From assembly GCA_035491895.1 (NCBI GenBank), contig DATJJY010000156.1:1-64000 (forward strand): a stretch of 64,000 nt of DNA, written 5' to 3'. Made by a program: the position numbers and the translations under genes. Under the pieces are notes generated by a model. The model worked only from the letters and a program-made list of their open reading frames with translations. It was not told the origin of the DNA and ran no database searches. The DNA is from DASTHG01 sp035491895 (GTDB taxonomy: Bacteria; Gemmatimonadota; Gemmatimonadetes; Gemmatimonadales; GWC2-71-9). This document shows, piece after piece, positions 9,208-20,600 of the stretch (position 1 is its first letter; every line of letters starts with the position of its first letter).

Positions 9208-9803
9208 ACGCCCGGCCAGGTAACTGCTCGAATATCCCGCGACCGCTCACGCGCGAACTCCTGGGCCTCCCCGAGCAGCCGCACGTAGTCGTCGCGCCAC
9301 GCCGCGGGAATGTTTGCCCGGAAATAGGCCGCCGTCATCACTTCGGCGCCCGCGGCCAGGGCCTCGCTTGCCCCAAACCCGACCGCCTCCACGTCGCACA
9401 GGAAGCACGTCGAGCTCCCCGTATCCATGGCGTTCACGACGCGACACTCGAAGTGCGCATAGCACTGGTCCAGCACTGGAACGCCGCTCAGGCCCACGTG
9501 GTGCGGAATGTCGGCCAGCTTCTCCTTGTCGGTCCCATGGAAGAACCCCAGCTGGTGGATCAGCTCAAACTGGTCGCGCTGCAGCAGGTGCAGCCCCAGC
9601 CGTCCACTGGCGAAGATCAGGTCGTGACTGGTGTTGAACTTGTGAATGAACATCGCCACGCGGGGGATCGTCGGGACGATCGAAGCCCGGATGGCGCTGT
9701 CCAGGATCATCCCATTGCGCTTCCCACCGTGCTCGCAAGTGATGGCCACTACAGGAGAAGTGAGGTTTCGCAGCAGCTGATACGTGTCGTCGGGGCTGAC
9801 CAT
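9201..9803 (-). CDS. Flavin reductase-like FMN-binding oxidoreductase
   Basis: A 200-residue protein starting at the ATG complementary to 9801-9803 (MVSPDDTYQLL). The frame stays open upstream into tilS, but that stretch is low-complexity and is the shadow of another gene. The pattern is that of the flavin reductase / DIM6-NTAB split-barrel family: an SPVVAITCEHGGKRNGMI segment near the N-terminus, where these proteins read SPVxVVTT..g..nGmt, a central hydrophobic core, and an ECRVVNAMDTGSS-type strand near residue 140. Such proteins bind FMN and reduce it, or use it to reduce a substrate; the actual substrate is unknown. It is encoded alone on the minus strand, head-to-head with tilS with only 22 bp between the start codons. 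Confidence 0.75.
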   Translation of the reverse strand: MVSPDDTYQLLRNLTSPVVAITCEHGGKRNGMILDSAIRASIVPTIPRVAMFIHKFNTSHDLIFASGRLGLHLLQRDQFELIHQLGFFHGTDKEKLADIPHHVGLSGVPVLDQCYAHFECRVVNAMDTGSSTCFLCDVEAVGFGASEALAAGAEVMTAAYFRANIPAAWRDDYVRLLGEAQEFARERSRDIRAVTWPGVQ

Positions 9804-9811
9804 GGTATAGT
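9803..9811 (+). promoter_or_regulatory. Extended -10 promoter element of tilS
   Basis: TG at 9803-9804, one spacer base and then TATAGT at 9806-9811 form an extended -10 element. No good -35 is seen 17 bases upstream. An AAGGA ribosome site lies between it and the tilS ATG at 9826. The element overlaps the start codon of the divergent flavoprotein gene. Confidence 0.45.
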
Positions 9812-9825
9812 AAAGGTAAGGAACG

Positions 9826-11160
9826 ATGCCCACCCTCGCCGAGCGCTTCCGCGTCCATCTCGACCGCCGCCGCCTGTTGTCCGGGCCCCGGACGGCGCTC
9901 GTCGCGGTGTCGGGAGGCGCCGACTCTGTGGCCCTGCTCGATCTGCTGGTGGGCGTCGCCAAACAGCGCCGCATCGAGCTCGTCGTCGCCCACCTGGACC
10001 ACGGTATTCATGAAGGCAGCGCGGTCGTAGCCCGGCAGGTCCATGCGCTCGCCCGGCGCTACGATCTTCCCTGCGAGATCGGACGACTCGAGCTGGGCAG
10101 CGGCGCCAGCGAAACGGTGGCGCGGCGTGCCCGCTACGCCTGGCTCGATGCGACGCGCCAGCTCCTGGGCGCCGATTGGATTGTGACGGCGCACCACCAG
10201 GACGATCAGGTGGAAACAGTGTTGCTGCGGGTGCTCAGGGGCAGCGGACTGGCCGGACTCGCCGGCATCCCCAGTCATTCGCGGCGCGGCCTGATCCGGC
10301 CGTTGCTCGCCTTCACCCACCGTGAGCTGGTGGCGTACGCGCGTGAGCGGGGACTCGAGTTCCACGAAGACCCCGCCAATCAGGACCCCCGTCATCTGCG
10401 TTCCTGGCTGCGCCGTGACGTGCTTCCCGCCCTGGAGGGTCGCCTGGGCAACCAGCTGCGGGGTGACCTGCTGCGGGTCGGGAGGGCGGCGGCGGCCGAT
10501 CGGATCGCCTGGGACGCCGTGCTCAACCGCTTGCCGGGTCTCGACCTGCACAGCGACGCGACGGGTTTTGACGTTGCCCGGGCCACCCTCGGGGGGTATG
10601 ATGACGCCTTGGCGGCGGCCGTGATCCGCGCCGCCGCCCGGCGCGCCGGCCTCGTGCTCGGCCCAACCCGCGCTCGAGCGGTGCTGGCGCTCGCCGCTGG
10701 GACATCGGGTCGTCGCCTGACGATCGGGTGCGGGTGGGAGGCGGTGGTGGCGTTCGACCGGCTGCGGCTCGAGCGGCCGGTTGCGCGGGAGGCGACGCCG
10801 GTGGTCGTGACGCGGGGCGCCAAGGGCGAGGCCCGCTTCGGCCGATTCGCGGTGCACTGGGCACCCGCGACGGCGCCGAAGCAGCTCTCCCGCACCGCGT
10901 GGCGGACGTGGATCCGCTCGGGCGAGTGGACGATGCGGGGGCCGCGACCGGGCGATGTGATCGCTCCATTGCGCGGCATAGGCCATCGCGAGCTGCGACG
11001 CGTGCTGATGGACGCGCGGGTCCCGCGCGGGGCGCGGCACGGGTACCCGGTGCTGGTGCGTGGTGAAACCATTCTCTGGGTCCCCGGCATCTGTCGCAGT
11101 GCGGACGCGGTGCCGCGGCCGGGAACACGGGCGGTGAGGGTCGATGTTACCGAGCACTGA
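9826..11160 (+). CDS. tilS: tRNA(Ile)-lysidine synthetase
   Basis: The 444-residue protein belongs to the PP-loop ATPase family. It carries the nucleotide-binding motif SGGADS at residues 29-34 and the HLDHGIH motif shortly after. TilS attaches lysine to C34 of tRNA-Ile(CAT), switching it from Met to Ile identity, so it is essential for AUA decoding. Length matches the family, with N-terminal catalytic and C-terminal TilS substrate-binding regions. A good AAGGTAAGGA ribosome site precedes the ATG. It overlaps the following hpt gene by 17 bp, the same tilS-hpt-ftsH order found in many bacteria. Confidence 0.95.
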   Translation: MPTLAERFRVHLDRRRLLSGPRTALVAVSGGADSVALLDLLVGVAKQRRIELVVAHLDHGIHEGSAVVARQVHALARRYDLPCEIGRLELGSGASETVARRARYAWLDATRQLLGADWIVTAHHQDDQVETVLLRVLRGSGLAGLAGIPSHSRRGLIRPLLAFTHRELVAYARERGLEFHEDPANQDPRHLRSWLRRDVLPALEGRLGNQLRGDLLRVGRAAAADRIAWDAVLNRLPGLDLHSDATGFDVARATLGGYDDALAAAVIRAAARRAGLVLGPTRARAVLALAAGTSGRRLTIGCGWEAVVAFDRLRLERPVAREATPVVVTRGAKGEARFGRFAVHWAPATAPKQLSRTAWRTWIRSGEWTMRGPRPGDVIAPLRGIGHRELRRVLMDARVPRGARHGYPVLVRGETILWVPGICRSADAVPRPGTRAVRVDVTEH

Positions 11161-11698
11161 GACCGAACGGCAGCTCGGCGGTACCAAGCTGGCCCGCATC
11201 GTGTACGATGCGGCGGCGATCGCGGCACGCGTTGCCGAGCTGGGGCAGGCGATCACCACCGCGTACCCCGACGGCGAGCTGCTCGTGCTGGGGCTCTTGA
11301 AGGGCAGCTTCATTTTCCTGAGCGACCTGGTGCGCCGCATCGACCGGCCGCTGCAGGTGGATTTCCTGGTGGCGGCGAGCTACGGCGCCAGGACGGTGTC
11401 GAGCGGGGACGTGCGCCTGTTGTACGATCCCGAGACGGTGCTCACTGGGCGGCACATTCTGCTCGTCGAGGACATCGTCGACACCGGACGGACGCTGAAT
11501 CGTCTTATCGAGCTGCTGCGGGAGCGGCGTCCCAGGAGTCTCGAGATGTGCGCGTTGCTGCACAAACATGTGGCCGAACACCTCGTGCTGGAGCCGAAAT
11601 TCGTCGGATTCGATGCGCCACGGGCGTTTTTGGTGGGGTACGGACTCGACCATGCGGAGAACTTCCGGCACTTGCCTTATATTGCGAGTCTGACCTGA
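11144..11698 (+). CDS. hpt: Hypoxanthine phosphoribosyltransferase
   Basis: A 184-residue purine salvage enzyme that converts hypoxanthine or guanine plus PRPP to IMP or GMP. The PRPP-binding signature VEDIVDTGRT lies near residue 108, and VGLLKGSFIF-like and FLVGYGLDHAENFRHLPYI segments match the family throughout. The ATG start overlaps the 3' end of tilS by 17 bp; a later start would still leave the whole domain. It stops 1 base before ftsH. Confidence 0.95.
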   Translation: MLPSTETERQLGGTKLARIVYDAAAIAARVAELGQAITTAYPDGELLVLGLLKGSFIFLSDLVRRIDRPLQVDFLVAASYGARTVSSGDVRLLYDPETVLTGRHILLVEDIVDTGRTLNRLIELLRERRPRSLEMCALLHKHVAEHLVLEPKFVGFDAPRAFLVGYGLDHAENFRHLPYIASLT

Positions 11699-11699
11699 C

Positions 11700-13675
<1,976 letters not shown>

Positions 13676-13679
<4 letters not shown>

Positions 13680-14848
13680 GGGTCACGGCGCTCGCGACGC
13701 ACGGCCCCCTTGCGGCGGCGGTGCGCGCGGCGCTCACGGCGCGCGGCTGGGATCCCGAGCGATCCCGCTTCGCCGCGGCCGGTCTCAGCCAGCTCACATT
13801 GTTGCTCGAAGACATCGACGAATCGGTGCGTGAAGCGCTGGTGCGCTGGTCGGCACGCGCGGGCATCGACGTGCTCACCGGAGAGGGATGGGCGCTCGTC
13901 GCAGGAGTTGCGAGCCGGCTCGCGGTGCTGGCGCGGCCCGATCGCGCTCCGCCCGAGCTGCATTCCATCGTCCCCGATCTGGCGCAATGGTTCGCCGCCT
14001 CCGCCGACCCGCCGCGCCGCTGGGCGATCGGCGGCGGCGAGATCCCGCTCGACGAGCCGGTGCTCGTCGGCATCCTCAACATCACCCCCGACAGTTTCTC
14101 GGATGGGGGAAGGTTTGCCCGACTTGACGCTGCGCTCGCTCAGGCTGAAAAGCTGAAAGCTGATGGCTGTCAGCTCGTGGACGTCGGGGGCGAATCGACG
14201 CGTCCCGGAGCGGCGCCGGTGACGATCGAGGAGGAGATCGCCCGTGTCGTGCCGGCGATCGAAGCCCTGAAGGCCCGCGGGCTCGGTCCCGTTTCGGTCG
14301 ATACGCGAAAGAGCAGGGTTGCGCGCGCCGCGCTCGATGCCGGCGCCGCGGTCGTGAACGACGTGTCCGGGCTCTCGTTCGACGCCGAGCTCGGTGCGAC
14401 AGTTGCCGCGGCGGGCGCAGGGCTCATCTTGATGCACATGCGGGGGACGCCCGACACGATGGACTCGCTCGCCTGTTATGACCACGTTGCGGTGGACGTG
14501 GCCCGCGAGCTGCGCGAGGCGGCGACGCGTGCGGAGGACGCGGGCGTGGCGGCCGAGCGGATCGTCCTCGATCCCGGCTTCGGGTTCGCCAAGAACCCGG
14601 CGCAGAATTTCCGCCTGCTCGACGAGCTGGCCACGATAACGGCACTCGGGCTTCCTGTGCTCGTCGGGCCCTCGCGCAAACGGTTTCTCGGCGCCGCGAC
14701 GGGCCGCGCGGTGGAGGACCGGGACTGCGCCACGGCGGTGGCCTGCGCGCTCGCCTGGGAGCGCGGCGCGCGGCTGTTCCGCGTCCACGACGCCGGTCTC
14801 GCCCGAGAGGCCCTCGCCGTCGTCCGTGCACTCGAGGCGGATCCATGA
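13676..14848 (+). CDS. folP: Dihydropteroate synthase with N-terminal extension
   Basis: FolP condenses p-aminobenzoate with dihydropterin pyrophosphate in folate synthesis and is the sulfonamide target. The catalytic TIM-barrel begins at residue 129 with VLVGILNITPDSFSDGG, followed by DVGGESTRPG, SVDTRKS, a VVNDVSG strand, LMHMRGTP and a DPGFGFAKN loop. The first 128 residues form an extra domain that standard FolP (about 280 residues) lacks. It looks folded (Ala/Leu-rich with LLEDIDESV and a WALVAGVASR segment), and I do not recognise it. The GTG start overlaps the ftsH stop by 4 bp, and no start close to the DHPS domain is better placed. The gene overlaps cdaA by 4 bp. Confidence 0.93.
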
Positions 14849-15642
14849 ACCTGGACGCCTATCGCTTCCTCATTCCCAAGCCGTGGCCGGACGCCGTCGA
14901 GATCCTGCTCGTCGCGTTCGTGATCTACCGCTTTCTGTTGTTCCTCGTCGGGACGCGCGCGATCCAGATCGTCGTCGGTCTCGTGATCCTGTCGCTGGCG
15001 TACTTCGCCGCGGTGCTCGCGAAGTTCACGATGGTGAGCTACCTGCTCGGCGTCGTCTTCACCTTCGCGCCGTTCGCGGCCGTCGTGATGTTCCAGCCCG
15101 AGCTGCGCAACGCACTGGCCCGGCTGGGTCAGTCGCGGCTGATGCGCGCGTTTTCGCGCGGCAATCGCCAGTCGGTGGCGGAGGAAGTGTCCGAGGCGCT
15201 CGACCGGCTGGCCCGGGCCGGCACCGGGGCGATCATCGCTGTCGAGCGCGATCTCGCGCTCGATGAATACCTCCCCTCGGGCGTGCCGATGGAAGCGAAG
15301 GTGTCGGCGGCGCTGCTCACCACCATCTTCACCCCCTACTCCCCGCTGCACGACGGCGCCGTCGTGGTGCGCGGCGACCGGATCGTCGGAGCGGGCGTCG
15401 TGCTGCCGCTCACGCAGTACCGCGTGACGGACAAGTCGCTCGGCACCCGCCATCGAGCGGCGCTCGGGCTGTCCGAGGAGACCGACGCTACGATTCTGGT
15501 CGTTTCGGAGGAAACCTCGACCATCTCGGTCGCCAGCTCCGGACGGCTGTACCGGCCGCTCTCCGCCGAGCAGGTGAAAGACGTGCTTTCCGGCGCCACC
15601 AGGCTCGAAAGTCTGGTCGGGACAGGGGCTTCCCAGCCGTAA
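14845..15642 (+). CDS. cdaA: Diadenylate cyclase (c-di-AMP synthase, CdaA type)
   Basis: A 265-residue membrane enzyme that makes cyclic di-AMP from two ATP. Three transmembrane segments occupy about residues 15-90, followed by the DAC domain with the catalytic DGA motif at 170-172 and RHR at 202-204. The ATG start overlaps folP by 4 bp. In Firmicutes cdaA is followed by cdaR (ybbR) and glmM; here neither follows, so the usual membrane regulator is absent or elsewhere. The folP-cdaA neighbourhood is also seen in other phyla. Confidence 0.95.
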   Translation: MNLDAYRFLIPKPWPDAVEILLVAFVIYRFLLFLVGTRAIQIVVGLVILSLAYFAAVLAKFTMVSYLLGVVFTFAPFAAVVMFQPELRNALARLGQSRLMRAFSRGNRQSVAEEVSEALDRLARAGTGAIIAVERDLALDEYLPSGVPMEAKVSAALLTTIFTPYSPLHDGAVVVRGDRIVGAGVVLPLTQYRVTDKSLGTRHRAALGLSEETDATILVVSEETSTISVASSGRLYRPLSAEQVKDVLSGATRLESLVGTGASQP

Positions 15643-15656
15643 GCGGGCCGGGCAGA

Positions 15657-15685
15657 TTGTTTCGCCTCCGGCCAATCGGTAGTTT
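15657..15685 (+). promoter_or_regulatory. Putative promoter before yggS with very short leader
   Basis: TTGTTT (15657-15662), a 17-base spacer and TAGTTT (15680-15685) lie in the only sizeable gap of this operon (15643-15694). The yggS ATG is 9 bases after the -10, so the transcript would start at or just before the start codon. No Shine-Dalgarno is visible. Boxes are weak individually; the spacing is exact. Confidence 0.4.
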
Positions 15686-15694
15686 CCCCGGTCT

Positions 15695-16387
15695 ATGAGT
15701 TTTGCCGGCCTGGCCGAGCGGCTCGCCCATATCCGGGCTGAGATCGCGCGGGCCCAGGCGGCCGGCGGGTGGACGCACCCCGTCACGATCGTCGCCGTCA
15801 CGAAGGGCTTCGGCCCGGAGGCGGTGCGGGCAGCGATCGCCTCCGGTCTCCCGGACGTCGGAGAGAACCGGGTGCAGGAGGCGCTGGACAAGATGGCCGC
15901 GGAGCCGGACCCGGGTGTGGTCTGGCATCTGATCGGACATCTGCAGCGGAACAAAGCCCGGCAGGTGCCCGGCCGATTCGCGCTGGTGCACTCGCTCGAT
16001 TCGGTGGAGCTGGCGGAAGAGCTGGCAAAGCGGGCGGCCGTCCAGGGGACGCGCCAGCGGGTATTGGTACAGGTGAATGTGGCAGGGGAAATGCAGAAGA
16101 GCGGCTGTGCGCCCGCCGAGGTTCCCGCGCTGGTCAAGCGGGTGGCGGCGCTCGAGTCGCTGGCGCTCGAAGGACTGATGACGATGGCGCCGCTCACCGG
16201 CGACCTTGCTGTGCAGCGGGACACCTTCCGCGGCCTGCGCCGGTTGCGCGACGCCCTGCAGGAGGAGGGCACATGGCTACCGAACCTCTCGATGGGGATG
16301 TCCGACGACTTCGTTACGGCAGTCGAGGAGGGAGCAACGGTGATCCGCTTGGGTACCGCCCTCTTCGGTCCGAGGACGACGGGGTGA
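15695..16387 (+). CDS. Pyridoxal phosphate homeostasis protein (YggS/PLPBP family)
   Basis: A 230-residue alanine-racemase-like TIM barrel that binds PLP and balances the vitamin B6 pool. Family signatures are present in order: IVAVTKGF (the Lys binds PLP), DVGENRVQEA, WHLIGHLQRNK, VHSLDS, VLVQVNVAGE, LEGLMTMAP, MGMSDDF and IRLGTALFG. Length is standard. In many bacteria this gene sits beside division genes between ftsZ and divIVA/ileS; here it is followed directly by divIVA with a 4-bp overlap. Confidence 0.95.
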   Translation: MSFAGLAERLAHIRAEIARAQAAGGWTHPVTIVAVTKGFGPEAVRAAIASGLPDVGENRVQEALDKMAAEPDPGVVWHLIGHLQRNKARQVPGRFALVHSLDSVELAEELAKRAAVQGTRQRVLVQVNVAGEMQKSGCAPAEVPALVKRVAALESLALEGLMTMAPLTGDLAVQRDTFRGLRRLRDALQEEGTWLPNLSMGMSDDFVTAVEEGATVIRLGTALFGPRTTG

Positions 16388-16854
16388 GTGATCCCACCTT
16401 CCATCTGACACCGCTCGACGTCCGGCGACAGGAATTTCGACGCAGCCTGCGCGGCTATGAGCCCCTCGGGGTGGAAGACTTCCGCATGCGCGTCGCCGAC
16501 GAGCTGGAGCGCGTGATGCGCGACAAGTCGGTGCTGGAGGAGCGCGTCGCGGCGCTCACCGAGCAGCTGCGGGTATTCCGCGAGCGCGAGACGGCGATGA
16601 ACGAGGCGCTCGTCGCGGCGCAGCAGCTGCGCGAGGAGACGCGCGCGTCGGCGGAGCGCGAAGCGCAGGTGATCGTGCGCGAAGCCGAAGCGGAAGGGCG
16701 GCGGCAGCTCGACGAGGCGGGGCGGGGCCAGGAGCGTGCGCAGGAAAAGATGATCGAGATCCAGCGCCAGTTCGCGGGCTACCTCGCCGGATTCCGGGCG
16801 TTGCTCGAGCGGCAGCTCGCGGAGCTGCGCTCGCTGGAGGGCGATACCGGGTGA
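16384..16854 (+). CDS. DivIVA-domain protein
   Basis: A 156-residue protein starting with a GTG that overlaps the yggS stop by 4 bp. The N-terminal DivIVA motif (LTPLDVRRQEFRRSLRGYE) matches the curved-membrane-binding crossed-loop region, and residues about 40-150 are a long charged coiled coil. DivIVA proteins mark negatively curved membrane at poles and septa and recruit other factors. It lacks the long extra tail of Gram-positive DivIVA. Position between yggS and ileS is the classical one. A pole marker encoded near an MglA/MglB cluster is of interest. Confidence 0.9.
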   Translation: MSDPTFHLTPLDVRRQEFRRSLRGYEPLGVEDFRMRVADELERVMRDKSVLEERVAALTEQLRVFRERETAMNEALVAAQQLREETRASAEREAQVIVREAEAEGRRQLDEAGRGQERAQEKMIEIQRQFAGYLAGFRALLERQLAELRSLEGDTG

Positions 16855-17657
16855 CCGTCGCGGCGGCCGTGCAGGCGATCCGCGCCCGCACCGGTCTCAC
16901 GCCGGAGGTCGCGATCATCCTGGGGACGGGGCTCGGCGCGCTCGCCGAGGCGATCCAGATCGAAGTGGCGATTCCCTATGCCGAGATTCCCGGATTCCTG
17001 GTGCCGACGGTCGAGAGCCACGCCGGCCGCCTGCTATGCGGGACGCTGGAGCGCCGGCCGGTGGTCGCGATGCAGGGGCGCTTTCACCGCTATGAGGGCT
17101 ACGACCTCGACGCGGTGACGTTTCCGGTGCGCGTGCTGCGGGCGCTCGGCGCAGAGACGCTCATCGTTTCCAACGCGAGCGGCGGCATGCACCCGGAATG
17201 GGCCGCGGGAGACGTCGTGCTGCTGGCCGATCACCTGAACTTCATCGGCGACAACCCCCTGGTCGGTCCGCACCGCTCCGCGGGTCCTCGCTTCCCGGAC
17301 ATGACCGCCGCCTATGACGCCGGTCTGCGCACGCTGGCCCGCGCCGTCGCCCTGGAGCAGGGCATCACCTTGCGTGAGGGGACGTATGTCGCGGTGGCCG
17401 GTCCCAACCTCGAGACGCGCGCCGAGTACCGGCTGCTGCGCGCCTGGGGCGCCGATCTCGTCGGCATGAGCACCGCTCCGGAGGTCATCGTCGCCCGTCA
17501 GGAAGGAATGCGCGTGCTCGGACTTTCCATCATCACCGACCTCTGCCTTCCCGACGCCCTCGAGCCGGCGACGGTGGAGCGGATCCTCGCAGTCGCCCGC
17601 GGCGCCGAGCCGCGGCTGGCCGCGCTGGTGCGCGGCGTCGTCCACCGCCTGAACTGA
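16851..17657 (+). CDS. Purine nucleoside phosphorylase (trimeric type)
   Basis: A 268-residue enzyme that cleaves purine nucleosides with phosphate to base plus ribose-1-phosphate. Recognisable blocks: ILGTGLGALAE (phosphate-binding loop), the SNASGGM strand, LADHLNFIGDNPL, GPNLETRAEYR and MSTAPEVIVARQ. These are typical of the trimeric PNP/MTAP family rather than hexameric DeoD. The GTG start overlaps divIVA by 4 bp and the stop overlaps ileS by 1 bp. Together with hpt upstream this gives two purine salvage enzymes in the same gene string. Confidence 0.93.
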   Translation: MTVAAAVQAIRARTGLTPEVAIILGTGLGALAEAIQIEVAIPYAEIPGFLVPTVESHAGRLLCGTLERRPVVAMQGRFHRYEGYDLDAVTFPVRVLRALGAETLIVSNASGGMHPEWAAGDVVLLADHLNFIGDNPLVGPHRSAGPRFPDMTAAYDAGLRTLARAVALEQGITLREGTYVAVAGPNLETRAEYRLLRAWGADLVGMSTAPEVIVARQEGMRVLGLSIITDLCLPDALEPATVERILAVARGAEPRLAALVRGVVHRLN

Positions 17658-20600
17658 TGGCCTACCCCCCGCTTACGGTCACCGAGCGTGCCGACACGCT
17701 CGAGCGACAGCTGCTTGCCACCTGGAAGCACGAGCGGTTGTTCGCGCGCGTGCAGGAGGCGACGCGCTACGGGCCGCCGTTCGTCTTCTTCGAGGGCCCG
17801 CCCACCGCCAATGGCCGTCCCGGCATCCATCACGTCTTCTCGCGCACCATCAAGGACATGATCTGCCGCTACCACACCATGCTGGGTCAGGGCGTGACGC
17901 GCATCGCGGGGTGGGACACGCACGGCCTCCCGGTGGAGATCGAGGTCGAGAAGTCGCTGAACATCAGCGGCAAGCAGCAGATCGAAGAGTTCGGGGTGGA
18001 GAAATTCAACCAGCTCTGTCGCGAGAGCGTCTTCACCTACAAGACCGACTGGGAAGCGTTGTCCGACCGAATCGCCTACTGGCTCGACTACGAGCATCCC
18101 TACGTCACGTACTCGCGCGAATACATCGAGTCGGTGTGGTGGCTCCTGAAACGGCTGTTCGAGCGCGGCTTCCTGTATCGCGGCCACAAGGTGCTGCCGT
18201 ACTGCCCGCGCTGCGGGACCGCGTTGTCCTCGCACGAGCTGGCGCTCGGGTACGAGGACGAGCACATCAATTCGGTCTACGTGACCTTCCCGCTCGCCGA
18301 CGATCCCGCGGGCCAGCTCGTCGTCTGGACCACGACGCCCTGGACGCTGCTCTCCAACGTCGCCGTCGCCGTGCACCCGGACCTCGAGTACGGCGAGTAC
18401 GCGCACCCCGACCACGTGACCGGGAAGCCGATCCGCTACATCGTCGCCGTCGCGCGAGCGGGTGAGGTCCACGTGCACGGCCGGCCGATTTCCCAGGGCG
18501 ACCTGATCCGGACATTTCAGGGAACGGAGCTGGTGGGCCAGCACTACCGGCGGCCGCTCGACGTCGTGGCGTACCCGCCCGAGGGGAAGCACGAACTCGT
18601 CGTCGCGGCGGAGTTCGTCACCGCGGAAGACGGCTCGGGACTCGTGCACATGGCGCCGGCGTTCGGCGCCGACGACTACGCCACGGGCCAGCAGCACGGG
18701 CTCGCCTTCGTCAATCCCGTGGCGGCCGACGGCACGTTCCGCGGGACGTCGTGGCCGGAGATCGAAGGGAAGCTCGTCACCGACAAGGCGACGAACGCCG
18801 CGATCATCGACCGCTTGAAGCACGAAGGTCGCTGGCTCGAAACGGCGCCCCTCACCCACAGCTATCCGTTCTGCTGGCGCTGCGGGTCGGCGCTCATCTA
18901 CTACGCCCGCAGCTCGTGGTTCGTGCGCACCACGGGGTATAAACAACGGCTGCTCGAGACCAACGACACGGTGCAGTGGCACCCGCCGGAGATCGGCACG
19001 GGCCGCTTCGGCGAATGGCTCGCGCACAACGTCGATTGGGCGATTTCGCGCGACCGCTACTGGGGCACGCCGCTCAATGTGTGGGAATGCGACCGGACGA
19101 AGGAGCACCGCGAGGTGATTGGCTCGTACGAAGAGCTGGGCAGGCGTTGGGGTCGCGCGGTGCCGCCGGACTTCGATCCCCACAAGCCGTTCATCGACGC
19201 GGTCACCTGGAAGTGCAAGGACTGCGGCGGGACGATGAAACGCGTCCCCGAGGTGATCGACGCGTGGTTCGACAGCGGGTCGATGCCGGTGGCGCAGTGG
19301 CACTATCCGTTCGAGCACGAGGCGGAATTCAAGGCGCACTTCCCCGCGGACTACATCTGCGAGGGCGTCGATCAGACGCGCGGCTGGTTCTATTCGCTGC
19401 TGGCGATCGCAGTGGGCTGCTTCGACAGCCCGGCCTACCGCAACGTGATCGTGAACGAGCTGGTGCTCGACGCCCACGGCCAGAAGATGTCGAAGAGCAA
19501 GGGCAACGTCGTGAACCCCTGGCAGGTGATCGAGCAGCACGGGGCCGACGCGGTACGGCTGTTTCTCGTGGGGCAGAGCCAGGTGTGGCTCACCAAGCGG
19601 TTCGATGTGGCGGACGTGGGAAAGCTGGCGGGCGGTTTCCTCAACACGCTGCGCAGCACCTACGACTTCCTGCAGCGCTATGCGGAGGAGTGGCGCCCGG
19701 TCGCGGCGCCGCAACCCGTTGCCGAGCGGCCGCTGGTGGATCGCTGGCTGCTGGCGCGGCTCGATGAAACGGTGGCCCTGGTTCGCACGTCGTGGAACGA
19801 GTACGACGTGTATCCGGGAACGCGGGCGGTGATGGATTTCGTAGTGGACGACCTGTCCACCTGGTACGTGCGCCTCAACCGGCCGCGCTTCTGGGCCCCC
19901 GATCGCGCCGCGGACGAGTCGGCGCTGGCGACACTGTACGAGGCGCTCGTGACGGTGTCGAAGCTGCTCGCTCCGGCGGCGCCGTTTCTTTCCGACTGGC
20001 TGCATCGAGCGCTCGCCGGAACTTCGGTGCACCTGGAGCGGTTTCCGCTGGATCAGGGGCGCCGCGAGCCGAAGCTGGTGGCCGCCATGGCGGCGGTGCG
20101 GAAGCTGGCCTCGCTGGCGCGCGCCGCCCGCGAATCGAAGGGCCTCAGGGTGCGCCAACCGCTGGCCCGGATGCAGCTGGCCGTCCCGGCCTCGGTGCGG
20201 GGTCCGCTCTTGGCAGACCTGTTAGATATCTTGGTCGCCGAAGTGAACGTAAAGAGCTACCAGGTCGTCGAATCGGATGACGAGTTGGTGACGCTGCACG
20301 GCAAGGCCAACTTTCGCTCGCTGGGCAAGCGGTACGGCAAGGCGACGCCGCAGGCGGCGGAAGCGGTCGCGCAGCTGTCGGCCGCGCAGCTGCACGCACT
20401 CGAGCGCGGGGAATCGGTGAAGGGCGGGGAGTGGGAATTTTTCCCCGAGGACGTGACCGTCACGCGCGACGTGGCGAGCGACTGGGTGGTACAGGCCGAC
20501 GGGCCGTACGTCGTGGCGCTCGATCCGGAGTTGACGCCGGATCTGATCGAAGAAGGACTGGCGCGGGAAGTGGTGAACCGCGTGCAGCGGCTCCGCAAGG

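Noticed and set aside
9804..9974. Longer start for the flavoprotein gene at 9974
   Set aside because: The added 57 residues are Arg-rich and coincide with the start of tilS. The family begins near the chosen Met.
15769..16383. Upstream extension of the divIVA frame to 15769
   Set aside because: This part is a shadow of yggS; the GTG at 16384 gives the standard DivIVA N-terminus and a typical 4-bp overlap.
17498..20158. An 886-codon minus-strand frame
   Set aside because: Antisense shadow of ileS, which is certain. Same for the long minus frames opposite the kinase (6875-8824), cheA (23481-25874), ftsH (11505-13511) and ftsI (43117-45477).
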